A DNA stretch of 10,860 nt from Flavobacteriales bacterium UBA720 (GTDB lineage Bacteria; Bacteroidota; Bacteroidia; Flavobacteriales; Weeksellaceae). The notes beneath the pieces were generated by a model. That model was not told the DNA's origin, ran no database searches, and saw only the letters and a list, made by a program, of their open reading frames with translations. The position numbers and the translations under genes were made by a program. Shown here piece by piece: positions 1 through 6,059 of the stretch; position 1 is the first letter of the stretch; each line of letters opens with the position of its first letter. Location of the stretch: positions 1 through 10,860 of the forward strand of contig DBLQ01000044.1 of NCBI GenBank assembly GCA_002297505.1, in the 5' to 3' direction.

Positions 1-211
1 GGCCGGTATCCTGCTGGAGCTGGAAGAAAATCCAAAGATGGACAGAGCGGACAGTGATGAAGAACTGGAATTATCGGATGTTAATGACCTTTCCGGGTTA
101 TCTCTGGACGAACTGAACGCTATTCTTTCTGATGCGGTGCGAGATGAAGACTTTGATGCTGCTCTGAAAATTCAGGAAGAGATCAAACGCCGGAACAAAA
201 AAATCGAATAA
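1..211 (+). CDS. Bifunctional nuclease (BFN/DUF151) family protein, C-terminal end only
   Basis: Partial gene, cut by the left edge; the reading frame enters at base 2 and stops with TAA at 209-211, leaving 69 residues. It opens with AGILLELEENP, which matches the end of the BFN domain in Bacteroidetes proteins of about 200 residues as I recall them. An acidic linker follows. The last 35 residues or so carry a UvrB/UvrC-type motif (SLDELNAILSDAV, then AALKIQEEIKRR), an antiparallel helical pair thought to mediate protein contacts. The family is named for DNase/RNase activity reported for plant and bacterial BFN proteins; the role in Flavobacteriia is not established. The catalytic part lies outside the window and cannot be checked. 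The nucleoside permease gene starts 23 nt downstream on the same strand with no terminator between, so the two are probably co-transcribed. Confidence 0.8.
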   Translation, partial: AGILLELEENPKMDRADSDEELELSDVNDLSGLSLDELNAILSDAVRDEDFDAALKIQEEIKRRNKKIE

Positions 212-234
212 AAAAGACTTATCATATTAAACTA

Positions 235-1557
235 ATGAATCTAAAATTACGATTAACGATACTCAGCTTTCTGCAGTTTTTCGTCTGGGGCGCATGGCTC
301 ACTACGCTTGGAACGTACGGTTTTGCCTATAAACAGTGGAGTGGTGCGGAGTTTGGCGCCGTATTTTCCACTTTGGGAATCGCCTCCATTTTTATGCCTG
401 CCCTGATGGGAATTATTGCAGATAAGTGGATCAATGCCGAGAAACTCTACGGGACGCTGCACATCCTTTATGGTGTGACCTTGTTCCTACTTGCCAAGAC
501 CAATGATCCGACCACTTTTTTCTGGATTTTGCTGATCGGGATGTGTTTTTACATGCCGACGCTGTCGCTGTCCAATTCGATATCGTATAAATTGTTGAAG
601 GATAGTGACTATGATGTCGTAAAGGTTTTTCCGCCGATCAGGGTCTGGGGAACCATAGGATTTATTGTGGCCATGTGGGTTACCAATATTTTCAGTGATG
701 AGCAGTCATTCTCCGTTTTCGGAAAAGAAGTGGGACTGCGCATTGCACAACTTTTCGGCAATTCACTCAATGCCAATCAATTTTATTTCGCCGGAATTGT
801 AGCATTCATATTGGGCCTATTTGCTTTCATGCTTCCGAAATGTCCGCCACCAAGACTCATCAGCAAGGATGCGACGATCTACCAGAAATTGGGATTGGAT
901 GCATTTAAATTATTCGGACAAAAAAAGATGGCCATGTTCTTTGTGTTTTCGATGTTTCTCGGAGCAGCATTGCAACTCACCAACATGTACGGAGACACTT
1001 TTCTGAAAGATTTCGGTAATGTGGAGGCCTACAAAAATTCTGCAGTGGTGCAGTATTCTACAATTATAATCTCAATATCACAGATATCGGAGACGTTATT
1101 TATTCTGGCTATTCCTTTCTTTCTGCATAAGTTCGGGATTAAGAAAGTCATGCTCATCAGTATGTTTGCCTGGGTACTCAGATTCGGATTTTTCTCCTTC
1201 GGTGCGCCGGAAGGTTTTGGGTTAATACTGATCATCCTGTCCAATATCATTTACGGAATGGCCTTCGATTTTTTCAATATTTCGGGATCCTTGTTTGTGG
1301 AGACCACCACTGACAGCAAAATCAGGTCTTCTGCGCAGGGCGTTTTTATGATGATGACCAATGGTTTTGGTGCTATTCTGGGAAGCTCTGTCAGCGGCTG
1401 GTTGATCAGCACCTATTTTACAGCAGCTAATGGTGAGAAGGTCTGGTCCGACATCTGGTTTTATTTTGCAGCCTATGCGCTAATAATTGCAGTGCTTTTT
1501 GCGTTATTATTCAAACACAAGCATTCTGTGGCAGATATCAAGCATATCGCGCATTAA
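235..1557 (+). CDS. nupG: Nucleoside:H+ symporter, NupG/XapB type (MFS)
   Basis: Inner-membrane proton-driven importer of nucleosides, of the nucleoside:H+ symporter family within the major facilitator superfamily. The 440-residue product resembles E. coli NupG (418 aa) along its whole length. Shared stretches include the MNLKL start, SFLQF..WG.WLTTLG in helix 1 (about 11-26), FMPAL.GI.ADKW (53-65), FPPIR.WGTIGF (132-143), LGLDAF (219-224), ISQISETLFI (281-290), AFDFFNISGS (343-352) and the GF.MMMTNGFG region (369-379). About 12 hydrophobic segments are visible. A loop of about 30 residues (154-184, SDEQSFSVFGKE...) is longer than in NupG and accounts for most of the size difference. The ATG at 235 is chosen because the N-terminus aligns with NupG from residue 1. 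It probably shares a transcript with the upstream nuclease gene. The exact substrate range cannot be read from sequence. Confidence 0.93.
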   Translation: MNLKLRLTILSFLQFFVWGAWLTTLGTYGFAYKQWSGAEFGAVFSTLGIASIFMPALMGIIADKWINAEKLYGTLHILYGVTLFLLAKTNDPTTFFWILLIGMCFYMPTLSLSNSISYKLLKDSDYDVVKVFPPIRVWGTIGFIVAMWVTNIFSDEQSFSVFGKEVGLRIAQLFGNSLNANQFYFAGIVAFILGLFAFMLPKCPPPRLISKDATIYQKLGLDAFKLFGQKKMAMFFVFSMFLGAALQLTNMYGDTFLKDFGNVEAYKNSAVVQYSTIIISISQISETLFILAIPFFLHKFGIKKVMLISMFAWVLRFGFFSFGAPEGFGLILIILSNIIYGMAFDFFNISGSLFVETTTDSKIRSSAQGVFMMMTNGFGAILGSSVSGWLISTYFTAANGEKVWSDIWFYFAAYALIIAVLFALLFKHKHSVADIKHIAH

Positions 1558-1595
1558 GCTTTGGCACATAATTATCTGTAAATCTGAAAAAAGTT

Positions 1596-2177
1596 ATGAA
1601 AAAGTTATTGACAAGCAGCATTTTGGCCGCCGCAATCATTGCCGGATCCATCTCGCTCAACAGCTGCGGCAAAGTGGAAGATCTTATTGACAATATATCG
1701 ATTCCGGTGCCGTTTTCTATACCCGTCAATCTGAATAATATAGATATTCCGGTGGTGGTGAGTACGGAATTCCTGAAATCACCCAATATTCCGCTAGGTT
1801 TGGATCTGGATGCAGAAATCAAAAAACGGTTCAGTAATATGTCTGTCAACAATGTGAAATCTGCCAAACTTGTCAGCTTCAGCATTGCGCGTGTATCCTC
1901 CACAGATCCCAATGTGACTTTTGCAGCCATTACCGATGCAGAATTGTACATCACTGCGCCCAATCAGGCGGACAGGCTGGTGGCTACGGTTACTAACAAT
2001 ACCAGCGCCGATGCTCTTAATTTTACACCAATAACTACGGATCCGGATGCCGAACTGATGAGTTACCTGAAATCGCCAGATGCTGCCATTTACCTGCGTA
2101 TCAAGGGAAATGCTAATCGTGTTTCTCAGATGAGAATCAATATTGCTTCATCCTTTAAAATAGAGGTGGGCTTCTAA
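1596..2177 (+). CDS. Small predicted lipoprotein, function unknown
   Basis: I do not recognise a named family. The 193-residue product begins with a type II signal peptide: MKKLL, a hydrophobic stretch (about 7-20) and a lipobox LNSC with the acylated cysteine at residue 24. The mature part is about 170 residues, short of cysteine and rich in Ile, Val, Asn, Ser and Thr. Alternating hydrophobic stretches (SIPVPFSIPV at 35-44, AELYITAP at 115-122, AAIYLRIKG at 163-171) suggest a beta-sandwich exposed in the periplasm or on the surface. The residues after the cysteine (GKVEDLID) do not fit the acidic lipoprotein-export signals described in Flavobacteriia, so surface display is uncertain. It starts 38 nt after nupG on the same strand with no terminator between; co-transcription is possible. 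It ends just before a strong terminator. Confidence 0.8.
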   Translation: MKKLLTSSILAAAIIAGSISLNSCGKVEDLIDNISIPVPFSIPVNLNNIDIPVVVSTEFLKSPNIPLGLDLDAEIKKRFSNMSVNNVKSAKLVSFSIARVSSTDPNVTFAAITDAELYITAPNQADRLVATVTNNTSADALNFTPITTDPDAELMSYLKSPDAAIYLRIKGNANRVSQMRINIASSFKIEVGF

Positions 2178-2183
2178 TAAAAC

Positions 2184-2211
2184 AAAAGATGACTTGAGTG
2201 AGTCATCTTTT
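2184..2211. terminator. Bidirectional intrinsic terminator
   Basis: A perfect 11-bp inverted repeat, AAAAGATGACT (2184-2194) and AGTCATCTTTT (2201-2211), with a 6-nt loop. On the plus strand it is followed by more T (run 2208-2214). On the minus strand the stem is followed by G and another T4. It lies 7 nt after the lipoprotein stop and about 24 nt past the isochorismate synthase stop, so it serves both convergent units. Confidence 0.88.
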
Positions 2212-2234
2212 TTTATTTTATACAGTTTGAATTC

Positions 2235-3215
2235 TTATTCAAAAACCAGATTGTTCTGTACGGCCATGGCTTTGAGTTCCGTTTCCTGCCATTCTTTTTC
2301 GGCATCACTTTTTAGCGTGACACCACCACCTACAAATAGGAACGCATAATTTTTGAAAAAGCTTGCGCACCGGAGATTCACAAAGTAATAGACAAAATCT
2401 TCCGTTTCCACCTTATTATAACCGGCGTAGAACTCGCGGTTAAAATGTTCTATACCTTTGATGCCCTGCATGCAAAGTTCCTTAGGAAAACCGCAGACGG
2501 CTGGCGTTGGATGAAGTTCCGATATGATCTTTTCCAGACTTTCCGGACTGATCTCTGCCGAAAAATCGGTTTTGAGATGTTTGATGTTTCCCGAAACTAA
2601 ATCTCGTGTTGGAGATACTTTCAGATCAGAGGAGAATTTTTTCAGAATCGCGTGGATGTATTCTGTGACGGCTTTTTGTTCCTCAATTTCTTTCTCACCC
2701 CAATCTTCATCCAGAGATAATGTACCTGCCAGGCTCATAGTTTCGAAACGGTTGTTGTTTTTATCAAATTTACCAAGCACTTCGGAAAATCCGCCCATCC
2801 AGACTTCTCCGTTTTTTTCGAAGAGATAGCAGAATGCATTGGGATAGCTTTCGCAAAATTTCAGAAAACTTTGGGCCAAGGATAATTTCTTTCCGGAATC
2901 CATGTCCAGATACATCAGCAGTTTTCTTCTGGATAGCACCAATTTCTTTAATTCGTTTTTGGCGATAAAATCTTTGGCCTGCGAGATCTTCATCGCATAA
3001 GTTTCCGGTGTTTCTTTGGCAACTTCTATCAGATTACTTTTGCCTTTCGGAACGATATTGAGATTCAGAATGTCATTTTCCGAAATTTCTTGCAGATGAC
3101 CTTTGAAATCCAAAATCGTTTTGGTATCAAAACTCACAAACGAAACATTATGAATGCCCGGCGTGTTATCTACTGTGAAAAATCGGTCGCTGTCCGGCAG
3201 TTTGAAAACTAACAT
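2235..3215 (-). CDS. menF: Isochorismate synthase, MenF/EntC type (chorismate-binding enzyme)
   Basis: Converts chorismate to isochorismate, the entry step of menaquinone synthesis, in the cytoplasm. The 326-residue protein shows the chorismate-binding fold signatures in order: KLVLSR (91-96, whose Lys91 matches the general base of MenF/EntC), GFSEVL (142-147, Glu145 matching the general acid), AGT (163-165), EIEEQKAVTEYI (176-187, metal-binding region), LHPTPAVCGFP (234-244), REFYAGY (260-266), VNLRC (279-283) and FVGGGVTLKSDAEKEW (294-309). It is shorter than E. coli MenF (about 430 aa), mainly in the N-terminal region. ATG at 3215 is set by the preceding stop at 3225-3227 and has GGAG upstream. 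The gap of only 9 nt to a MenI-like thioesterase argues for a menaquinone rather than a siderophore role. menD is not adjacent. A salicylate or siderophore synthase remains a less likely alternative. Confidence 0.88.
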   Translation of the reverse strand: MLVFKLPDSDRFFTVDNTPGIHNVSFVSFDTKTILDFKGHLQEISENDILNLNIVPKGKSNLIEVAKETPETYAMKISQAKDFIAKNELKKLVLSRRKLLMYLDMDSGKKLSLAQSFLKFCESYPNAFCYLFEKNGEVWMGGFSEVLGKFDKNNNRFETMSLAGTLSLDEDWGEKEIEEQKAVTEYIHAILKKFSSDLKVSPTRDLVSGNIKHLKTDFSAEISPESLEKIISELHPTPAVCGFPKELCMQGIKGIEHFNREFYAGYNKVETEDFVYYFVNLRCASFFKNYAFLFVGGGVTLKSDAEKEWQETELKAMAVQNNLVFE

Positions 3216-3224
3216 AATACTCCG

Positions 3225-3656
3225 CTAGACTTTACCAACCGGCACAATGTTGTTCGTCATCGTGGTGTGGTTCACAAGGTTTCCTTTCTCGTCCCGGATT
3301 TCAATTTGGGATACATGCATCGTGTTACCTTTTCTGATGAAAGTGGCCGTGCCTGTCACTATGCCGTCGCGCTTAGCTCTGAGATGGTTACTGTTGATGT
3401 TCGTTCCCACTGGAACCACTTTGGCGATGTCTACGTTGATTAAAGACAGGCAGGATCCCAGCGTTTCCGCCAGAACGCAGCTGGCGCCGCCATGCAAAAT
3501 GCCGTAAGGCTGATGAACCCTGGAATTAACAGGCATAGTTGCAGAAAGATGATTTTCAGAAACGTCGGTGTAGATGATGTCCAGCGTCTCGCCCAGCGTA
3601 TTTTTGTTAGCTTTGTTCAGCCGATCCAGTATTTCTTTTTGTTTTGCTTCGTCCAT
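3225..3656 (-). CDS. menI: Hotdog-fold acyl-CoA thioesterase, probable DHNA-CoA hydrolase (MenI-like)
   Basis: Probably hydrolyses 1,4-dihydroxy-2-naphthoyl-CoA, the thioester step of menaquinone synthesis. The 143-residue protein has the single hotdog domain and usual size of the PaaI/EntH/YdiI group. The diagnostic stretch is MPVNSRVHQPYGILHGGAS followed by AETLGS; it closely parallels E. coli YdiI (MenI), which I recall as MPVDTRTHQPFGLLHGGAS then AETLGS. Candidate catalytic residues are Glu64 (AETLGS), with Gln49 and His55 in the active-site loop. It sits 9 nt upstream of the isochorismate synthase gene and 38 nt after the acyltransferase gene, all on the minus strand, so the three form a likely operon. 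Other members of this family act on phenylacetyl-CoA or on enterobactin intermediates, so the substrate is inferred from similarity and neighbourhood. Confidence 0.82.
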   Translation of the reverse strand: MDEAKQKEILDRLNKANKNTLGETLDIIYTDVSENHLSATMPVNSRVHQPYGILHGGASCVLAETLGSCLSLINVDIAKVVPVGTNINSNHLRAKRDGIVTGTATFIRKGNTMHVSQIEIRDEKGNLVNHTTMTNNIVPVGKV

Positions 3657-3694
3657 TAGATAAGGAAAGATTAATTTTAAGTATCAACTAATCG

Positions 3695-4270
3695 TTAATA
3701 AATTTTCGGATTCCAGTTTTCAGGGATTTTCGGGGTGATGTCATATTTGATATAGAAATCCTGAATCTCCTGCATAATTTCCTCATAAGAGAGTGTTTCC
3801 AGTTTTTCGTAGGGAATCTGATAGCCAAGATTGATGGTCTTCCTTTTGTAATCGCCGCCGGCTAAAACGATCGGAACTTTAGCAGCCAACGCCATATTGT
3901 AAAAACCTTTGCGCCATTTCGGGACCCAGCTTCTGGTGCCTTCCGGTGTAATGACCAGGCTGAAATCTTCTTTTTTAAATTCATTTGCCACAAAATTGAC
4001 CAAGTCATTCTTCTGGCTACGGTCTATCCCGACACCACCAATGCCTTTCACGATCCAGCCGTAAAAAGGATTTTTCGTATGTGCATCTTTGATGATGATC
4101 TTCAGTTTCTTGTTCAATGACCAATATGCAAGATTGCCCAGCAGATACTCGCTGTTATGCGTGTGTGGAGCCACCACCAGGATGCAACGGTCCAGATTAT
4201 CGACATCGCCCTGGAGCACGACTTTCCAGCCAATGATTTTGAGAATAAGTTTTGCCAGCAGTTTTTTCAT
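3695..4270 (-). CDS. PlsC-like lysophospholipid acyltransferase family protein
   Basis: Membrane-associated acyltransferase of the PlsC/LPLAT superfamily, which moves fatty acyl groups to glycerophosphate, lyso-lipid or other acceptors. The 191-residue protein has the family blocks in order: block I as PHTHNSE (35-41), block II GVGIDRS (79-85), block III ITPEGTRS (107-114) and block IV VPIV (132-135). Block I is unusual: the HX4D motif has His36 but Glu41 in place of Asp. The other blocks are intact, with acceptor-binding Arg84 and the EGTR stretch at 110-113. At 191 residues it is shorter than classical PlsC (about 245 aa) and resembles the compact bacterial form. The N-terminal hydrophobic stretch (3-20) is a probable membrane anchor. 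It is the first gene of a likely minus-strand unit with the two menaquinone genes. The acceptor is unknown. Confidence 0.8.
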   Translation of the reverse strand: MKKLLAKLILKIIGWKVVLQGDVDNLDRCILVVAPHTHNSEYLLGNLAYWSLNKKLKIIIKDAHTKNPFYGWIVKGIGGVGIDRSQKNDLVNFVANEFKKEDFSLVITPEGTRSWVPKWRKGFYNMALAAKVPIVLAGGDYKRKTINLGYQIPYEKLETLSYEEIMQEIQDFYIKYDITPKIPENWNPKIY

Positions 4271-4302
4271 ACAACGTTATATTTTTTATATCTGATGCGA
4301 CT

Positions 4303-4310
4303 CAAAGATG
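4303..4310 (-). promoter_or_regulatory. Weak candidate -7 element for the acyltransferase unit
   Basis: Read on the minus strand the sequence is CATCTTTG, one mismatch from TAnnTTTG, with a TTG at 4336-4334 and a 23-nt spacer. It lies 32 nt before the acyltransferase start and just after the terminator at 4318-4348. A second match, TAAATTTG at 4357-4350, would start transcripts inside that terminator. Only the position and partial consensus support either one. Confidence 0.25.
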
Positions 4311-4317
4311 AATCCAC

Positions 4318-4348
4318 AAAAAAAGTACAGCCGCAACGACTATACTTT
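4318..4348 (-). terminator. Strand-specific intrinsic terminator
   Basis: Read on the minus strand, AAAGTATAGTCG pairs with CGGCTGTACTTT over 12 positions around a TTG loop, including two G-U wobbles, and runs into seven T. On the plus strand the two wobbles become A-C mismatches and there is no T run, so the structure is built for minus-strand RNA. It ends transcription coming from 4349 and above, 48 nt before the acyltransferase start. That separates the acyltransferase unit from the GLPGLI side. Confidence 0.8.
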
Positions 4349-4408
4349 ACAAATTTACAAAATATGTTTATTTATTAAGAAATATAAAAGATTATATTCT
4401 TTGAAGAT

Positions 4409-4471
4409 CTAAAAAAGGTTGCTGATGAAATCTACCAGTTTAATGGCGATTTCTAAAACTAATTGTATCAT
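4409..4471 (-). CDS. Candidate 20-residue amphipathic peptide
   Basis: A 20-codon ORF, ATG to TAG, in the gap between the GLPGLI and acyltransferase genes. The product reads MIQLVLEIAI then KLVDFISNLF. Polar or charged residues fall at 3, 7, 11, 14 and 18 and almost everything else is hydrophobic, which gives one narrow polar stripe on a helix. It lies 38 nt downstream of a TAATTTTG promoter-like element and 61 nt upstream of the strand-specific terminator, so a transcript of about 185 nt would carry it. There is no Shine-Dalgarno sequence, which is normal in this phylum. Known peptides of this shape include type I toxins and phenol-soluble modulins, but I see no similarity to a particular family. 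It could also be a chance ORF in an sRNA or in the 3' UTR of the GLPGLI gene. Confidence 0.35.
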   Translation of the reverse strand: MIQLVLEIAIKLVDFISNLF

Positions 4472-4508
4472 AACTGAGATTTTTGGTGTTAATAGTTTAT
4501 TGTTGTAA

Positions 4509-4516
4509 CAAAATTA
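4509..4516 (-). promoter_or_regulatory. Candidate -7 element upstream of the 20-codon ORF
   Basis: TAATTTTG on the minus strand is an exact TAnnTTTG match, the Bacteroidetes -7 consensus, 38 nt before the small ORF. No TTG is found at the expected -33 distance, so it is only half a promoter. Confidence 0.35.
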
Positions 4517-4567
4517 ATAAATTTTTTGCTTCATCCTTATTTTTAAGGTTAAAGTTTTATTAAAATA

Positions 4568-5398
4568 TTAGTTCACTTTGGGATAGATCACTGCAGTGGT
4601 AAGGTCAATAGGATTGTAATTCTTGGAAATGTAATTCTGCATCACTTTTGCCATCTCCTTAAACTGGTCTTTACTGGTGATTTTGGTCCCGCTTACCTGA
4701 AATGTTCCCGGTGGTACATCGTCAAATTTTTCTCTGAGTTCCTTCATCGGATCATTGTAGAACTGCAGCATCATCTTGTGCATGTCAGTCAGCTTCACGT
4801 CTAGTGGTTTTTTGCCACCGAAAGATTCCAGGAAATCAGAAGTGTCATACGTTTTGTCCAGCTTCTGACTTTTTACCAGCTTGAAAATGAAATTGTCTCT
4901 GCTGTCATTTAGTTCAAAAATCAATCCTGGCAATCCGCGGAATTTATACGGACCTTCGGAAATATTGATGTCCTGGCAGAACCATGCGGTCCAATGTCTA
5001 CCGCCAAAATCCGTGGTTGCCTTCTGAAGGGTATATTGGCCAGAGGTTTTGGTTTCGTTTTCCAGATGCCAGTCCATTTTGTCCTCGGTCTTAAAGGAAA
5101 AATAATCCATCATCATCTCGTAATTAGTGTTCTGATAAGAGTTTTTGTTTCTCTTCACCGCCGGCGTGCCGTTCCAGTTATAGTTTCTGCCGCCTTTTTT
5201 ATTGATGGAATCATTGATTATATTTTCGTAGTGATAGAATTTTACATCTTTTGGATTGATATCCAATGCCATGTTGACGTTTCTGTATTCGGTGGAAGCA
5301 GAGTCCGGCTTGAATTTGAATTCATAAATAAAGCGGTGGGTTTGTGCCTTAGAACAGATTCCGAGAAATAGCAGGAAAAGTAAAGTGTTGATTTTCAT
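4568..5398 (-). CDS. GLPGLI family secreted protein
   Basis: Member of the GLPGLI family, named for its conserved hexapeptide and largely confined to Bacteroidetes; its function is unknown. With the start set at 5398 the product has 276 residues. It begins with a type I signal peptide, MKINTLLFLLFLGICSKAQ, probably cleaved near residue 19. The family core is FGGRHWTAWF (131-140) followed by FRGLPGLIFEL (153-163). An in-frame ATG at 5455 would add 19 polar residues before the signal peptide and overlap the stop of the upstream gene; the signal peptide makes 5398 the better start. The gene follows a DoxX-like gene by 50 nt on the same strand and may share its transcript. The mature protein is probably periplasmic or secreted. 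Confidence 0.9.
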   Translation of the reverse strand: MKINTLLFLLFLGICSKAQTHRFIYEFKFKPDSASTEYRNVNMALDINPKDVKFYHYENIINDSINKKGGRNYNWNGTPAVKRNKNSYQNTNYEMMMDYFSFKTEDKMDWHLENETKTSGQYTLQKATTDFGGRHWTAWFCQDINISEGPYKFRGLPGLIFELNDSRDNFIFKLVKSQKLDKTYDTSDFLESFGGKKPLDVKLTDMHKMMLQFYNDPMKELREKFDDVPPGTFQVSGTKITSKDQFKEMAKVMQNYISKNYNPIDLTTAVIYPKVN

Positions 5399-5448
5399 TT
5401 TAATATTGTTAGAAAGTGTTTTGGTATAATTGTTTTTCGAAAGGAAAT

Positions 5449-5964
5449 TTAACATTTAAAAAATATGGCCGAGACAATCAGAGCAATAAATAGTATTAAT
5501 CCTGCAATTTCCCAATAAACCGAGGGTTTTCTGTAGTGAAGTTCAAGATTACTTTTGATTTCCAAAATGGGCTTCAGTTTATCAAAATCCCAGGCAAGTA
5601 GTACGCTGGCTGCAAACAGCATCAGGGAAGTGATAATCCAGGTTCCGGTAAAATCCATGCTGATGGTTAGTACACAGATGTTAAGCGTGATTCCGAAAAA
5701 CATTACTGCACCTAGAGTCGCGAACCGCTGTGTGAAGAGTAATAATGCTGTCAATAGTTGACAAAATCCCAGAAAAATCCAGTAATCGCCTGTTCTGTAC
5801 ATCGCTTCGAAGAAATAGCCAATGGGATTGTCTGTGCCAATGGTGGTGAACCGTTCTCCCAATAATTTCTTAAGTCCTGAAGGTATAAACGCAAGTCCTA
5901 CCAAAAACCGGATTCCGATGATCACAAGACCGAGAAAGCTGTTATTGCGAAGCTTGGCGTACAT
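5449..5964 (-). CDS. DoxX-like integral membrane protein
   Basis: Small membrane protein of the DoxX/DoxD-like group. The 171-residue product has hydrophobic segments at about 11-29, 61-79, 82-101, 107-124 and 149-169; classical DoxX proteins have four, so the last is an extension. The first segment ends in AFIPSGLKKLLGERF, the small-residue and Gly-Leu-Lys pattern typical of the family. Members have been linked to quinone-dependent thiosulfate oxidation or to redox homeostasis, but most bacterial copies have no proven role and none is assigned here. No TAnnTTTG element is visible just upstream, and the gene starts 36 nt past the hairpin that follows pspC. It may therefore depend partly on read-through from padR-pspC. 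The GLPGLI gene follows by 50 nt. Confidence 0.72.
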   Translation of the reverse strand: MYAKLRNNSFLGLVIIGIRFLVGLAFIPSGLKKLLGERFTTIGTDNPIGYFFEAMYRTGDYWIFLGFCQLLTALLLFTQRFATLGAVMFFGITLNICVLTISMDFTGTWIITSLMLFAASVLLAWDFDKLKPILEIKSNLELHYRKPSVYWEIAGLILFIALIVSAIFFKC

Positions 5965-6000
5965 GGTCTTTTAGTTTAAATTTTGTTTTGAGAATTAGAA

Positions 6001-6037
6001 GAAAAGCGGAAACCCGAAGGCTTTTGGCCCGCTTTTC
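6001..6037 (-). terminator. Hairpin after pspC, possible weak terminator or RNA stabiliser
   Basis: On the minus strand GAAAAGCGG (6009-6001 complement side) pairs with CCGCTTTTC through a perfect 9-bp outer stem (6001-6009 with 6029-6037). Inside, AAGCC-TTCG-GGTTT can form a second short stem closed by a cUUCGg tetraloop. What follows is TTCTAATTCT rather than a T run, so termination would be weak. It lies between pspC and the DoxX-like gene and could set their expression ratio or protect the pspC message 3' end. Confidence 0.55.
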
Positions 6038-6045
6038 AACTAATC

Positions 6046-6059
6046 CACTCTCAAAATTA
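6046..6059. repeat. Left arm of a 14-bp inverted repeat bracketing pspC
   Basis: CACTCTCAAAATTA is the exact reverse complement of TAATTTTGAGAGTG at 7784-7797. This arm contains the pspC stop codon (6057-6059). Confidence 0.6.

Noticed and set aside
1561..1590. Separate promoter for the lipoprotein gene
   Set aside because: TTTG and TAAATCTG are present but only 15 nt apart, with a mismatch in the -7 element; co-transcription with nupG is as likely.
1538..1963. 141-codon minus-strand ORF opposite the lipoprotein gene
   Set aside because: The lipoprotein frame has a clear signal peptide and lipobox; the antisense frame has no recognisable features and overlaps the nupG end.
4525..4542. CCTTA/TAAGG small inverted repeat after the GLPGLI gene as a terminator
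   Set aside because: The stem is only 5 bp and AT-rich with no T run in the minus direction; the hairpin at 4318-4348 is a far better terminator.
5399..5455. Longer start for the GLPGLI gene at 5455, overlapping the DoxX-like stop
   Set aside because: It would put 19 polar residues before an otherwise normal signal peptide; 5398 gives a standard secreted protein.
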